Positions 40,931 to 48,215 of a DNA stretch of 48,215 bases are shown piece after piece. Location of the stretch: NCBI GenBank assembly GCA_910577665.1, contig CAJTOJ010000031.1:1-48215 (forward strand), given 5' to 3'. The position numbers and the translations under genes were made by a program. Position 1 is the first letter of the stretch, and each line of letters begins with the position of its first letter. Below the pieces are notes generated by a model. The model saw only the letters and a program-made list of their open reading frames with translations. It searched no databases and had not been told where the DNA came from. This stretch comes from an uncultured Acetatifactor sp. (GTDB lineage: Bacteria; Bacillota; Clostridia; Lachnospirales; Lachnospiraceae).

Positions 40931-42769
40931 ATGGCAGGAAACGGTATGGCAATGCATGGGCACGGAGCAGGAATGCGGGGACACGGGCCTCAGGGAGTGC
41001 CGGAAAAGAGCAAGCGGGGAATCGGGGGCATCTTTAGGGAGATCCTGCAATATGCGCCCAATATGAAGCTGCCTGTGGCCATAGCCCTTGTACTGGCGGC
41101 AGCAGGCACAGTGTTTACCATTGTGGGTCCCGACCAGCTCAGCAGGATCACGGATCTGATCTCCAATTCCCTGGCAGGCACCATGGATATGGCGGCTATC
41201 GGCAGGGTGGGATGTACCCTGCTGGTACTGTATGGCTTCAGTGCCCTGTTCAGCTACGGCGAGCACTTTATTATGGCTACGGTAACACTGGGACTGTCCC
41301 GGAAAATGCGGGGAGACCTGTCCCGGAAAATCAACCAGGTGCCTATGAAATATTTCGGTACTACTACCCATGGAGATATCCTGAGCCGTGTGACCAATGA
41401 TGTGAGTACCCTACAGCAGGCCCTGGCCAACAGTCTGCCCAATATGATGAGCGCTGCCGTGCAGTTCGTTGGCTGTCTGTTCATGATGTTCGTCACCGAG
41501 TGGCGTATGGCGCTTGCCGCTGTGCTGGTGACAGTGACTGGATTTGGCATCATGGGATTGATCATGGGACACTCCCAGAGACATTTCATTGCCAGACAGA
41601 AGAATCTTGGCAGGCTCAACGGCTATATCGAGGAGATGTATTCCGGCCATGATGTGATACGTCTGTCACGGGCCGGACGAAAGGTGGAGCAGACATTCTC
41701 GGAGTTGAACCAGGCAGTCTACGAGGCCAACTGGAAGAGCCAGTTTCTGTCCGGTGCCATGCAGCCTCTGATGAATGTCATAGGCAATCTGGGATATGTG
41801 GTAGTGTGTGTGACTGGGTCAGCCCTGGTGTTGGACGGCCAGATCAGTTTCGGGGTTATTGTGGCATTCATCCTGTATGTGCGGCTGTTCACCTCCCCCT
41901 TGACCACACTGGCCCAGGGAATGACCAATATGCAGACCGCAGCCGCTGCCGGGGATCGGGTATTCGATTTCCTACAGGAGGAAGAACTTTCTGATGAAAG
42001 CGGAAAGCGGGAGGGGCTGGAAACCGTCCGCGGGGAAGTGGAATTTGATCATGTGCGATTTGCCTATCCAAGTAACCTGGATAAAGTCATTATCAAGGAT
42101 TTCTCTGCCCATATAAATCCCGGCCAGAAGGTGGCTATTGTAGGACCTACCGGTGCGGGCAAGACCACCCTGGTGAACCTGCTGATGCGTTTCTTTGAGA
42201 TCAATAGTGGCACTATCCGCATAGATGGGGTACCGGTGTCAGAGATCAAGAGATCCGGCATCCATGACATGTTTGCCATGGTACTCCAGGACACCTGGAT
42301 GTTCCAGGGAACTGTGCGGGAGAACCTGGTGTACAACAAGAAAGGCGTCACAGACAGCCAGTTGGAGGAGGCCTGCAGAGCCTGTGGGATCTATCATTTT
42401 GTGGAAACACTGCCGGATGGATTTGACACGGTACTCAGTGAGAACATTGCCATATCTGCGGGGCAGAAACAGCTCTTTACCATTGCCAGGGCCATGATCC
42501 AGGACAGCCCCATGCTGATTCTGGACGAGGCTACCTCTTCAGTGGATACCAGGACCGAGCAGATCACCCAGCGGGCTATGGATCAGCTGACACAGGAGCG
42601 CACCAGCTTCGTCATTGCCCACAGGCTCTCCACCATTCGGAATGCGGATCTGATCCTGGTGCTGAAGGACGGGGATATCATCGAACAGGGAACCCATGAA
42701 GGACTGCTGGCCCAGGGCGGATTCTATGCAAAGCTGTATAACAGCCAGTTTGAAGGCGGCGCCATGTAA
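40931..42769 (+). CDS. ABC exporter half-transporter, subunit 2 (canonical Walker B)
   Basis: This 612-residue partner of the upstream exporter subunit has a His/Gly/Met-rich N-terminal tail (MAMHGHGAGMRGHG) that could bind metal, six membrane helices and an ATPase domain. Walker A is GPTGAGKTTLVNLL and Walker B is PMLILDEATSSVD with catalytic E533. The signature motif reads ISAGQKQLFTIARAM, so SGGQ has become SAGQ. Together with the degenerate Walker B of the other subunit this gives one good and one poor ATP site, as in the known heterodimers. Start at 40931 after GGTGGAG; an ATG at 40910 overlaps the upstream gene and lacks a ribosome binding site. Confidence 0.92.
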   Translation: MAGNGMAMHGHGAGMRGHGPQGVPEKSKRGIGGIFREILQYAPNMKLPVAIALVLAAAGTVFTIVGPDQLSRITDLISNSLAGTMDMAAIGRVGCTLLVLYGFSALFSYGEHFIMATVTLGLSRKMRGDLSRKINQVPMKYFGTTTHGDILSRVTNDVSTLQQALANSLPNMMSAAVQFVGCLFMMFVTEWRMALAAVLVTVTGFGIMGLIMGHSQRHFIARQKNLGRLNGYIEEMYSGHDVIRLSRAGRKVEQTFSELNQAVYEANWKSQFLSGAMQPLMNVIGNLGYVVVCVTGSALVLDGQISFGVIVAFILYVRLFTSPLTTLAQGMTNMQTAAAAGDRVFDFLQEEELSDESGKREGLETVRGEVEFDHVRFAYPSNLDKVIIKDFSAHINPGQKVAIVGPTGAGKTTLVNLLMRFFEINSGTIRIDGVPVSEIKRSGIHDMFAMVLQDTWMFQGTVRENLVYNKKGVTDSQLEEACRACGIYHFVETLPDGFDTVLSENIAISAGQKQLFTIARAMIQDSPMLILDEATSSVDTRTEQITQRAMDQLTQERTSFVIAHRLSTIRNADLILVLKDGDIIEQGTHEGLLAQGGFYAKLYNSQFEGGAM

Positions 42770-42825
42770 TATTTCCGCTGGCAACGGGCCAGACAGATGT
42801 GCCTGCACAAATAGCTGACCCGATA

Positions 42826-42895
42826 TGCCGGAAAGCTGTCTTCCGGCAGCAGGAGAGGCAGGAACAGGATGTACTGTTGGCGACGAACGTTCGTC
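42826..42895. repeat. Two hairpins between the exporter and the convergent araC gene
   Basis: TGCCGGAA/TTCCGGCA (42826-42848, 7-nt loop) and the perfect 14-bp palindrome GACGAACGTTCGTC (42882-42895). Neither is followed by a T run on either strand, so they are weak terminators at best. The palindrome could be a protein site. Confidence 0.5.
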
Positions 42896-42907
42896 CCGTT
42901 TTACGGT

Positions 42908-43705
42908 TCAGCCCAGATCCTGTCTGGGCGGGATCCCGTATTCTTTTTGGAAAGCCCGGTAGAAGGAGGAATAGTCGTGAAATCCTGCTTCCATGGCGGC
43001 ATTGCCGATGCGCAATCCCTGGGAATGCAGTTCCCGCACCTTTGTCAGACGTTTGCGCCGGATATAGGCATGGACGGTCATGCCAGTAGCCTTGCGGAAC
43101 TCCCGGCAGAGGTAATATTTGGAGATAAAGAATTTCTCCTGTAGGATATCCAGGGTGATGGCACTGGTATAATGATTGTTCAAGTACAGGATCACAGACT
43201 TGATCGGGGTGGTGACCAGGTCGGAGGAAGAGAACTGGTGGATCTGATTGACCAGGTACAGGATCTCCATGACGACAGACCTCAGGATCGGAGCTTCGGG
43301 AGAAAGCTGGTAATTTTCAGAGTACTTTTTATAACGCAAAAACGCATCATATAAGCCGCAGGAGCGGACAAGATCCGCCTTGATTTTATGGCCTGTGCCA
43401 GTGGGAGCATCCAAAAACTGTGCTTCATAGCTGGCGCAGGCATTTTTCTGGAAAAAAAGGGGGGATACCATCAGAACCACCCGCCTGTAGGGAGAGGGGC
43501 TGTTGTGATAGATGCGGTGAAATTCATGCTTGCGGATGAGGATGAGGTCTCCCGGCGCTAACGTATACGTTTTGTCCTCCACCAGATACCGGGCATCACC
43601 TTCCAGAAACAGGAAGATCTCATAATCGTTATGATTGTGAAGCTGGAAATGAGCATTTGTGGGAGTATCGTTAAAGGTTTCATTGATTGCATAGCAGGAA
43701 TCCAT
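42908..43705 (-). CDS. AraC-family regulator, intact (cassette copy 2)
   Basis: The 265-residue regulator has an N-terminal cupin sugar-sensing domain (HFQLHNHNDYEIFLFLEGDA, LAPGDLILIRKHEFHR) and a C-terminal AraC double helix-turn-helix (LDILQEKFFISKYYLCREFRKATGM and IGNAAMEAGFHDYSSFYRAFQKEYG). It is closely similar to the frameshifted copy at 31568-32364 and may serve both operons, since both keep the same operator. The ATG at 43705 follows GGAGG by seven nucleotides on the minus strand. Transcription starts from the promoter at 43856-43884, whose -35 box is in the operator, which suggests autoregulation. Confidence 0.9.
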   Translation of the reverse strand: MDSCYAINETFNDTPTNAHFQLHNHNDYEIFLFLEGDARYLVEDKTYTLAPGDLILIRKHEFHRIYHNSPSPYRRVVLMVSPLFFQKNACASYEAQFLDAPTGTGHKIKADLVRSCGLYDAFLRYKKYSENYQLSPEAPILRSVVMEILYLVNQIHQFSSSDLVTTPIKSVILYLNNHYTSAITLDILQEKFFISKYYLCREFRKATGMTVHAYIRRKRLTKVRELHSQGLRIGNAAMEAGFHDYSSFYRAFQKEYGIPPRQDLG

Positions 43706-43757
43706 CGGGGAACCTCCATAATTCTCTTGCAGGCAGGCTTGCATCGGATTTTTCGGC

Positions 43758-43801
43758 CTTTTGCCCCTGGTATCATATGATGCCGGGGCCAAAAGTTTTT
43801 T
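43758..43801 (+). terminator. Terminator-like hairpin facing the copy-2 operon
   Basis: CTTTTG-CCCCTGGTATCAT pairs with ATGATGCCGGGG-CCAAAAG, nearly perfect, and is followed by TTTTTT on the plus strand. Plus-strand RNA reading through araC from the exporter operon would end here before the copy-2 genes. On the minus strand it would be a stable leader hairpin of the araC mRNA. Copy 1 has no counterpart. The rest of this 369-bp divergent region contains only the promoters and the operator. Confidence 0.65.
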
Positions 43802-43855
43802 GCCCCGTTGATGCCGGATTGCTCCGTACTATGTGCTTTCGCAATCCTCAAAAAC

Positions 43856-43884
43856 ATTATAGGATAAGGGAGCAAGAATTGCAA
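43856..43884 (-). promoter_or_regulatory. Promoter of the copy-2 araC gene
   Basis: On the minus strand TTGCAA and the consensus TATAAT are separated by 17 nt. The -35 box lies in the left arm of the operator at 43879-43896. Confidence 0.8.
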
Positions 43885-43896
43885 TGTTTTTTGCAA
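43879..43896. promoter_or_regulatory. Candidate AraC operator, copy 2, with operon -10 box downstream
   Basis: TTGCAATGTTTTTTGCAA, the same as copy 1 except for one base in the spacer. The plus-strand TATGAT box (43929-43934) again starts 33 nt after its end, without a proper -35 hexamer. Confidence 0.65.
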
Positions 43897-44074
43897 GAAA
43901 TAATATATTAATTGAAAATCATATGTATTATGATAGATGCAAAAGAAAGAAACGATAGGAAACAGATTCTGAAGATGGGATCTGGCAGTGACAAACGGGG
44001 AACAGTCTGTGGTCTGTAGCATATGGCAGGTGTGTATAGGGACTGCAAATCGGAACAGGAGGTATGGTGAGGCT

Positions 44075-44929
44075 ATGAAATACAGAAAAGTCAGTGGTTT
44101 TGCAGATGAGATTGCGGAGGATATTGACACACAATTCCGCGTGCTTGGAAAGTTGAATATCCAGTATTTTGAACCCAGAGGAATCAATGGGAAGAGTATT
44201 GCGGCACTTTCCAACGAAGAGGTGTCTGCCTTGAAGAGCAAAATGGAGGCCGGCAAAATCCAGGTTTCTTCCATCGGCTCTCCTATTGGGAAGGTGAAGC
44301 TGGAGGAGGACTTTGAGGAGCATTTCAGGCAGTTTCAGAGAGTGGTGGAAATCGCAAAGAAGCTGGATGCCAGGTATATCAGAATGTTCAGTTTCTACCA
44401 TGAAGGCGGGGCGCAGTGGAGTGAGGCGGAGCGGGAGGAAGTATTGGCACGCCTGCGCCGGATGATTGCTTACGCAAAGGAGCAGGATGTGGTTCTGCTC
44501 CATGAAAATGAGAAGGACATCTATGGGGATACGGTGGACCGGTGTGTGGATCTGATGGAAGAACTATACTGTGACCATTTCCAGGTTGTGTTTGACCCGG
44601 CCAATTTCGTGCAGTGTGGGCAGGATACGAAAGAAGCTTACCAGAAGCTGAAGGAGTACATTGTGTACATGCACATTAAAGATGCGTTTCTGGCTGACGG
44701 CAGGGTGGTGCCTGCAGGCGCCGGGGATGGCAATGTGGAATATGTGCTGGAACATCTCTTTGCCAGCGGGTATGAGGGGTATCTGAGCATTGAACCCCAC
44801 CTGGGCAGTTTTGCGGGTCTTGCGGATCTGGAACTGGATGACAAGATGTCGGGGCTTCCCCAGGGCGGCGAGGGGACTTTCACCCTGGCCTACCGGGCAT
44901 TGGAGGAGATCGTGGATCGGATCCTGTGA
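44075..44929 (+). CDS. TIM-barrel sugar isomerase/epimerase, cassette copy 2 (first barrel)
   Basis: This 284-residue protein is the counterpart of the one at 32647. It shares SGF(A/S)DEIAED(I/V)DTQF, SSIGSPIGKVKLEEDF, RMFSFYHEGGA, LLHENEK, GDTVDRCVDLMEEL and the C-terminal LPQGGEGTFTLAYRALEE block. It ends naturally at VDRIL, which shows that the SVNGMKIF tail of copy 1 is foreign. Likely metal ligands are as in copy 1. The ATG at 44075 has AGGAGGT 12 nt upstream and GTGAGG closer. It heads the copy-2 operon. Confidence 0.87.
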   Translation: MKYRKVSGFADEIAEDIDTQFRVLGKLNIQYFEPRGINGKSIAALSNEEVSALKSKMEAGKIQVSSIGSPIGKVKLEEDFEEHFRQFQRVVEIAKKLDARYIRMFSFYHEGGAQWSEAEREEVLARLRRMIAYAKEQDVVLLHENEKDIYGDTVDRCVDLMEELYCDHFQVVFDPANFVQCGQDTKEAYQKLKEYIVYMHIKDAFLADGRVVPAGAGDGNVEYVLEHLFASGYEGYLSIEPHLGSFAGLADLELDDKMSGLPQGGEGTFTLAYRALEEIVDRIL

Positions 44930-44941
44930 GAGAGTTGGGAT

Positions 44942-44993
44942 AAACCGGGAGAGAGGCAGGGAAAACCGGGAGAAAGGCAGGGAAAACCAGGGA
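44942..44993 (+). repeat. 21-bp tandem repeat after the copy-2 epimerase
   Basis: Two full units (44942-44962 and 44963-44983, both beginning AAACCGGGAGA and ending GGCAGGGA) and a 10-nt partial unit. It occupies the junction where copy 1 carries repeat D. Confidence 0.75.
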
Positions 44994-45049
44994 CAAATAG
45001 AGAAAATGGATCAAATCCATAAAAATAGCATGGTAGAAAGGAAAATAGT

Positions 45050-46210
45050 ATGGAGAAATTGAGATTAGGCGTTGTCGGTTTTGGAAACATGGGAACCGGC
45101 CATGTACGGAATGTGACGGAAGGCATAGTGCCGGATATGGTAATGGGAGCCATCTGTGACATTGCGCCTGCCAGGCAGGAGGAGGCCAGGAGACAATATC
45201 CGGATATTCCGGTATTTGCCAATGCCACAGAACTGTATCAGAGCGGATGCTGTGATGTGATCCTCATTGCCACCCCTCACTACGATCATCCCACGCTGGC
45301 CATAGAGGCATTTCAACGTGGCCTGCATGTGATCACGGAGAAGCCTGCAGGGGTCTACACCAGGCAGGTGAAGGAGATGAATGCCGCCGCGGCGAAATCT
45401 GGAAAGCTCTTTGGAATCATGTACAACCAGCGCACCAATCCAGTGTATCAGAAGCTGCGGGAAATGATCCAGAAAGGGGAACTGGGACATATCAAGAGGA
45501 TCACATGGATCATCACAGACTGGTACAGGCCCCAGGCCTACCATGACAGCAGCACCTGGCGTTCCACCTGGAAGTCAGAAGGAGGCGGGGCCCTCATCAA
45601 CCAGAATCCTCACCAGTTGGATCTATGGCAGTGGATGTTTGGTATGCCAGACCGCATTTTTGCAAAGGCCAGTTTCGGTAAATATTATGATATCGAAGTG
45701 GAAGACGATGTGATGGCTTATTTTGAATATGACAACGGAACCACCGGGGAATATATCACTTCCACCGGGGAAGCGCCGGGCACCAACCGCCTGGAAATTG
45801 CCTGCGATATGGGCAAGGTGGTGATCGAGAACAACCGCCTTGTGTTTCACCGGAACGTGGTGTCAGAGAGAGAGCACAACAGGACAAATACAGCGCCTTT
45901 TGGAAGGCCGGAGTGCTGGGAGTGCAATATTCCTGCGGACTTTTCCGGCGGATCCCAGCATGTGGGGATTCTGAACAATTTTGCCAGAGCACTGCTGCAG
46001 GGAACGGAGCTGCTTGCCAGGGGAGAGGAAGGAGTACTGGGACTGACGATTTCCAATGCCATCCACTTAAGTGCCTGGACCGGTGAGACGGTGGATGTGA
46101 AACATTTTCCGGACGACAGGTTTTACGAGCTGCTCCAGGAGAAGATCCGGACTTCCACTGTGGTGAAGAAAGAATCCCAGGTGGTGGTGGACAACAGTAA
46201 GACTTATTAG
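45050..46210 (+). CDS. Gfo/Idh/MocA family dehydrogenase, cassette copy 2
   Basis: The 386-residue protein has the same length and near-identical sequence to the one at 33686. It shows RLGVVGFGNMGTGHV, EKPAGV (K98), the GGGALINQNPHQLDLWQW block and the long conserved segment around FGKYYDIEVEDDVMAY. It should oxidise the same kind of sugar hydroxyl using NAD(P). Differences are scattered, so both copies look functional at the protein level. The ATG follows AAAGGAAA. It lies between two TIM-barrel genes in the same order as copy 1. Confidence 0.92.
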   Translation: MEKLRLGVVGFGNMGTGHVRNVTEGIVPDMVMGAICDIAPARQEEARRQYPDIPVFANATELYQSGCCDVILIATPHYDHPTLAIEAFQRGLHVITEKPAGVYTRQVKEMNAAAAKSGKLFGIMYNQRTNPVYQKLREMIQKGELGHIKRITWIITDWYRPQAYHDSSTWRSTWKSEGGGALINQNPHQLDLWQWMFGMPDRIFAKASFGKYYDIEVEDDVMAYFEYDNGTTGEYITSTGEAPGTNRLEIACDMGKVVIENNRLVFHRNVVSEREHNRTNTAPFGRPECWECNIPADFSGGSQHVGILNNFARALLQGTELLARGEEGVLGLTISNAIHLSAWTGETVDVKHFPDDRFYELLQEKIRTSTVVKKESQVVVDNSKTY

Positions 46211-46289
46211 ACAATCTGACAGGACAAGATGCCATGCCGCCTCGGCCTGTCTGGAAGTCTGAAAGGAAACACATCAACATTGCTTGGTA

Positions 46290-46307
46290 TGCCCGCTGAA
46301 GCGGGCA
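46290..46307 (+). repeat. Repeat-family terminal hairpin before the second barrel gene
   Basis: TGCCCGCT-GA-AGCGGGCA is a perfect 8-bp stem preceded by CATTGCTTGG and followed by CGGGG. It matches the terminal hairpin of repeats A to D with an extra C-G pair. Upstream, TGTCTGGAAGT-TGAAAGG (about 46251-46266) recalls the repeat edges. Confidence 0.6.
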
Positions 46308-46319
46308 CGGGGTATAAGA

Positions 46320-47084
46320 ATGGACAAGAGAATCGGCGCGCAGTATTACACTTTGAGAGATTATACGAAAACCATATCAGATTTTGAGGACACCTGTGCC
46401 AGGATCAGCAAGATCGGCTACAAAATTGTCCAGATCTCCGGGACGCCTCTGGGCGCAGCGCAAATGCGGGAAGTGCTGGACCGGTATGGGCTGCAGGTGG
46501 TGACTACCCACAGAAGTTTTGACGATTTCCAGAATAATTTAAGCGAAATCATGGATTACAACCGGACTCTCGGCTGTGAACTTTGCGGTGTGGGCTCCAT
46601 GCCGGGCTGGGCCAGGGAGAGCGGAGAGAATCTGAGGCGTTTTATAGAAGAAGCGGGCAAGGCGGCGGCAGAACTCAGGAAAGAAGGTTTCTATTTTGGC
46701 TATCACAATCACGCTTTTGAGTTCGCGAAGGTGGACGGCAGGTACATTATGGACCGGCTGATCCAGGAGACGGACGAGGATGCGTTCCGGTTTATCGCGG
46801 ATACCTACTGGCTCCAGGCAGGGGGAATGGATCCGGCCTCTTTCCTGCGGAAGCTGGGAGGCCGGGCTATGGCGGTTCATTTTAAGGATCTGAAAGTCAA
46901 TGTGGATAACAGCACGGAGATGGCCGAGGTGGGAGAAGGAAATCTGGACTGGGATTCCATTATCGGAGTATGTGAGGAAGCGGGAGTGAAATGGGCCCTG
47001 GTGGAGCAGGATGTCTGTAGGCGCGACCCCTTTGAATCCATGAAAATGAGCTATGAGTATCTGACAGGAAAAGGATTTTGTTAG
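46320..47084 (+). CDS. TIM-barrel sugar isomerase/epimerase, cassette copy 2 (second barrel)
   Basis: The 254-residue counterpart of the protein at 34922, starting DKRIGAQYYTLRDY and sharing QISGTPLGAA, VVTTHRSFDDFQNN, CELCG(I/V)GSMPGWARESGEN, YHNHAFEFAKVDG and the ending MKMSYEYL. The ATG at 46320 follows CGGGGTATAAGA, directly after the hairpin at 46290. Only three nucleotides separate its stop from the next gene, so the copy-2 operon continues. Confidence 0.88.
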   Translation: MDKRIGAQYYTLRDYTKTISDFEDTCARISKIGYKIVQISGTPLGAAQMREVLDRYGLQVVTTHRSFDDFQNNLSEIMDYNRTLGCELCGVGSMPGWARESGENLRRFIEEAGKAAAELRKEGFYFGYHNHAFEFAKVDGRYIMDRLIQETDEDAFRFIADTYWLQAGGMDPASFLRKLGGRAMAVHFKDLKVNVDNSTEMAEVGEGNLDWDSIIGVCEEAGVKWALVEQDVCRRDPFESMKMSYEYLTGKGFC

Positions 47085-47087
47085 AAA

Positions 47088-48080
47088 ATGAAAAAGATAG
47101 GAATCGTAGGATATGGGGGCATTGGGCCCATACATGCCAAAGCGCTGGAACAAGTCAGACAGGGGAAGTTATATGCTGTCTGCGACATTGACCCGGACAG
47201 GCGGAAACTCTGCAGGGAGCAGTATGGCGTAGTGGAATATGAAGACTTCGATGCCATGCTGGCAGATTCTCAGGTTGACAGTGTCCATATCTGTACGCCC
47301 CATTATCTGCATTTTGCCATGGTGAAAAAGGCACTGGCCGCCGGGAAAGATGTGGTGGTGGAAAAACCGGTCACAAGGACCAGACGGGAGTGGGAGGAAC
47401 TGCGCGGACTGAAAGGAGCGGACAGGGTCTGTGTGGTGCTGCAGAACCGGCTGAATCCCTGCGTGCAGAAGCTGCGGGGTCTGATACAGGCGGGAGAACT
47501 GGGATCTGTGAAGGCAGTCAGGGGAATGCTGACCTGGAACCGGGACAAAGCCTATTACGACAGTGCCCGGTGGAGAGGAAACTGGGATACCGAAGGAGGA
47601 GGCCTGCTGATCAACCAGGCCATCCATACCCTGGATTTCTTCAGTTATCTGGTGGGAGACATCAAAAATGTCAGGGCAGATATGTGCAACCACACCCTGG
47701 AGGGAGTCATTGAAGTGGAGGATACCCTGGCGGCCCACCTGGAATTTGCAGGAGGGATAAAGGGAGTACTCTTTGCCACCAATGGTTATGGGGAGAATTC
47801 TTCTCCTTTTCTGGAAGTTGCCTTTGAGCAGGGGCTGGCCAGGTATCTGGATCAGAAACTCTGGGTGAACGGGCAGCTTGCAGCGGAGGATTGTCCGGCC
47901 ACTTCCGGAAAGGCTTACTGGGGCAACGGCCATGAGAAACTGATACAACGCTATTACGATGAGGGAAAATACTTTTCCCTGGCAGATGCGGCCAACACCA
48001 TGGAGACGGTATTTGCCATGTATGAGGACGCCGCCAGAGGGAGGAAGCTCTTCTTTGAAAACTATTTTAAAAACTGCTGA
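47088..48080 (+). CDS. Gfo/Idh/MocA family dehydrogenase, extra gene of copy 2
   Basis: A 330-residue dehydrogenase with KIGIVGYGGIGPIHAKAL, VVVEKPVTRT with the catalytic Lys, and TEGGGLLINQAIHTLDFFSYL with the catalytic His. It is clearly different from the 386-residue dehydrogenases of the cassette and probably has a second substrate or catalyses the reverse step. It starts three nucleotides after the previous stop and so is translated from the same mRNA. Copy 1 lacks a counterpart; there a terminator occupies the place. A terminator follows at 48126. Confidence 0.9.
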   Translation: MKKIGIVGYGGIGPIHAKALEQVRQGKLYAVCDIDPDRRKLCREQYGVVEYEDFDAMLADSQVDSVHICTPHYLHFAMVKKALAAGKDVVVEKPVTRTRREWEELRGLKGADRVCVVLQNRLNPCVQKLRGLIQAGELGSVKAVRGMLTWNRDKAYYDSARWRGNWDTEGGGLLINQAIHTLDFFSYLVGDIKNVRADMCNHTLEGVIEVEDTLAAHLEFAGGIKGVLFATNGYGENSSPFLEVAFEQGLARYLDQKLWVNGQLAAEDCPATSGKAYWGNGHEKLIQRYYDEGKYFSLADAANTMETVFAMYEDAARGRKLFFENYFKNC

Positions 48081-48125
48081 AAGCACCGAATGATGTATGC
48101 TGCCTTAAGGTGGCAGGATGGAAGG

Positions 48126-48168
48126 GAGAACCCGGACAGGAATTTGAGGGGGTTCTCTCTTTTTTTAC
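48126..48168 (+). terminator. Intrinsic terminator of the copy-2 operon
   Basis: GAGAACCC (48126-48133) pairs with GGGTTCTC (48150-48157), followed by a T run. A smaller TGCTGCC/GGTGGCA hairpin with G-U pairs precedes it at about 48100-48116. No gene is visible in the last 50 bases of the window. Confidence 0.75.
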
Positions 48169-48215
48169 TTTATAGGAAATTCCGAGTTTTGGAAACACAA
48201 AAAAGAACAGGAGTT

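Noticed and set aside
42882..42895. GACGAACGTTCGTC palindrome as a LexA-type SOS box
   Set aside because: GAAC-N4-GTTC spacing of the Gram-positive SOS box is not met (the halves are GAAC-GTTC without the spacer) and it lies between convergent gene ends, not at a promoter.

Overview
The window looks like chromosomal DNA of a GC-moderate Gram-positive anaerobe, most likely a gut Lachnospiraceae-type Clostridium. The reasons are GTG/TTG starts behind strong AGGAGG ribosome binding sites, a YesM/YesN two-component pair beside a CUT1 sugar ABC transporter without its own ATPase, an NlpC/P60 plus SH3 wall hydrolase, and sigma-A type promoters. I saw no rRNA, tRNA, CRISPR array or intact insertion sequence. 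Species and taxonomy are inferred from gene content only.

Region 1 (1-13.9 kb) is a mixed accessory and housekeeping stretch. It holds a BtrH/C39-like protein, a translationally coupled pair (ImmA/IrrE metallopeptidase and a large protein with a class III cyclase-like N-terminus and a Nudix-like C-terminus) behind a promoter with a perfect palindrome over its -10 box, a TIM-barrel sugar epimerase, YbaK, a GNAT acetyltransferase, MtnA, a GH43-like enzyme, a YkgJ cysteine-cluster protein, a glycosyltransferase fused to a MarR-like winged helix, a D-Ala-D-Ala carboxypeptidase, an isochorismatase-family hydrolase, a DUF4886-like SGNH protein and a promoter-bearing gene remnant.

Region 2 (14-31.5 kb) is a carbohydrate-utilisation locus. 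It contains an FAD-dependent oxidoreductase, a YesN response regulator, a YesM sensor kinase, a terminator, then two permeases, a lipoprotein binding protein, a right-handed beta-helix glycosidase-like enzyme, an SGNH esterase-like protein, a GH94-type phosphorylase and a heparinase II/III-like lyase. The enzymes lack signal peptides, so oligosaccharides are probably imported and split in the cytoplasm. The substrate cannot be named from sequence alone.

Region 3 (31.5-48.1 kb) holds the same cassette twice: a divergent AraC regulator, a TIM-barrel epimerase, a Gfo/Idh/MocA dehydrogenase and a second TIM-barrel protein. Copy 1 (31568-35686) has a frameshifted regulator and ends in a terminator. 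Copy 2 (42908-47084) has an intact regulator and runs on into an extra dehydrogenase. Between them lie a CapA-like protein, an NlpC/P60 hydrolase and a heterodimeric ABC exporter. Both copies keep the same divergent promoter: an 18-bp TTGCA/TGCAA inverted repeat that contains the -35 box of araC and lies 33 nt upstream of a TATGAT -10 box for the operon.

Several gene junctions carry a structured intergenic repeat family, with elements at about 12434, 20929, 23847 and 33496 and related hairpins at about 29503 and 46290. Its terminal hairpin shows compensatory changes between copies. A second repeat family (10402 and 23998) also covaries in its terminal inverted repeats.
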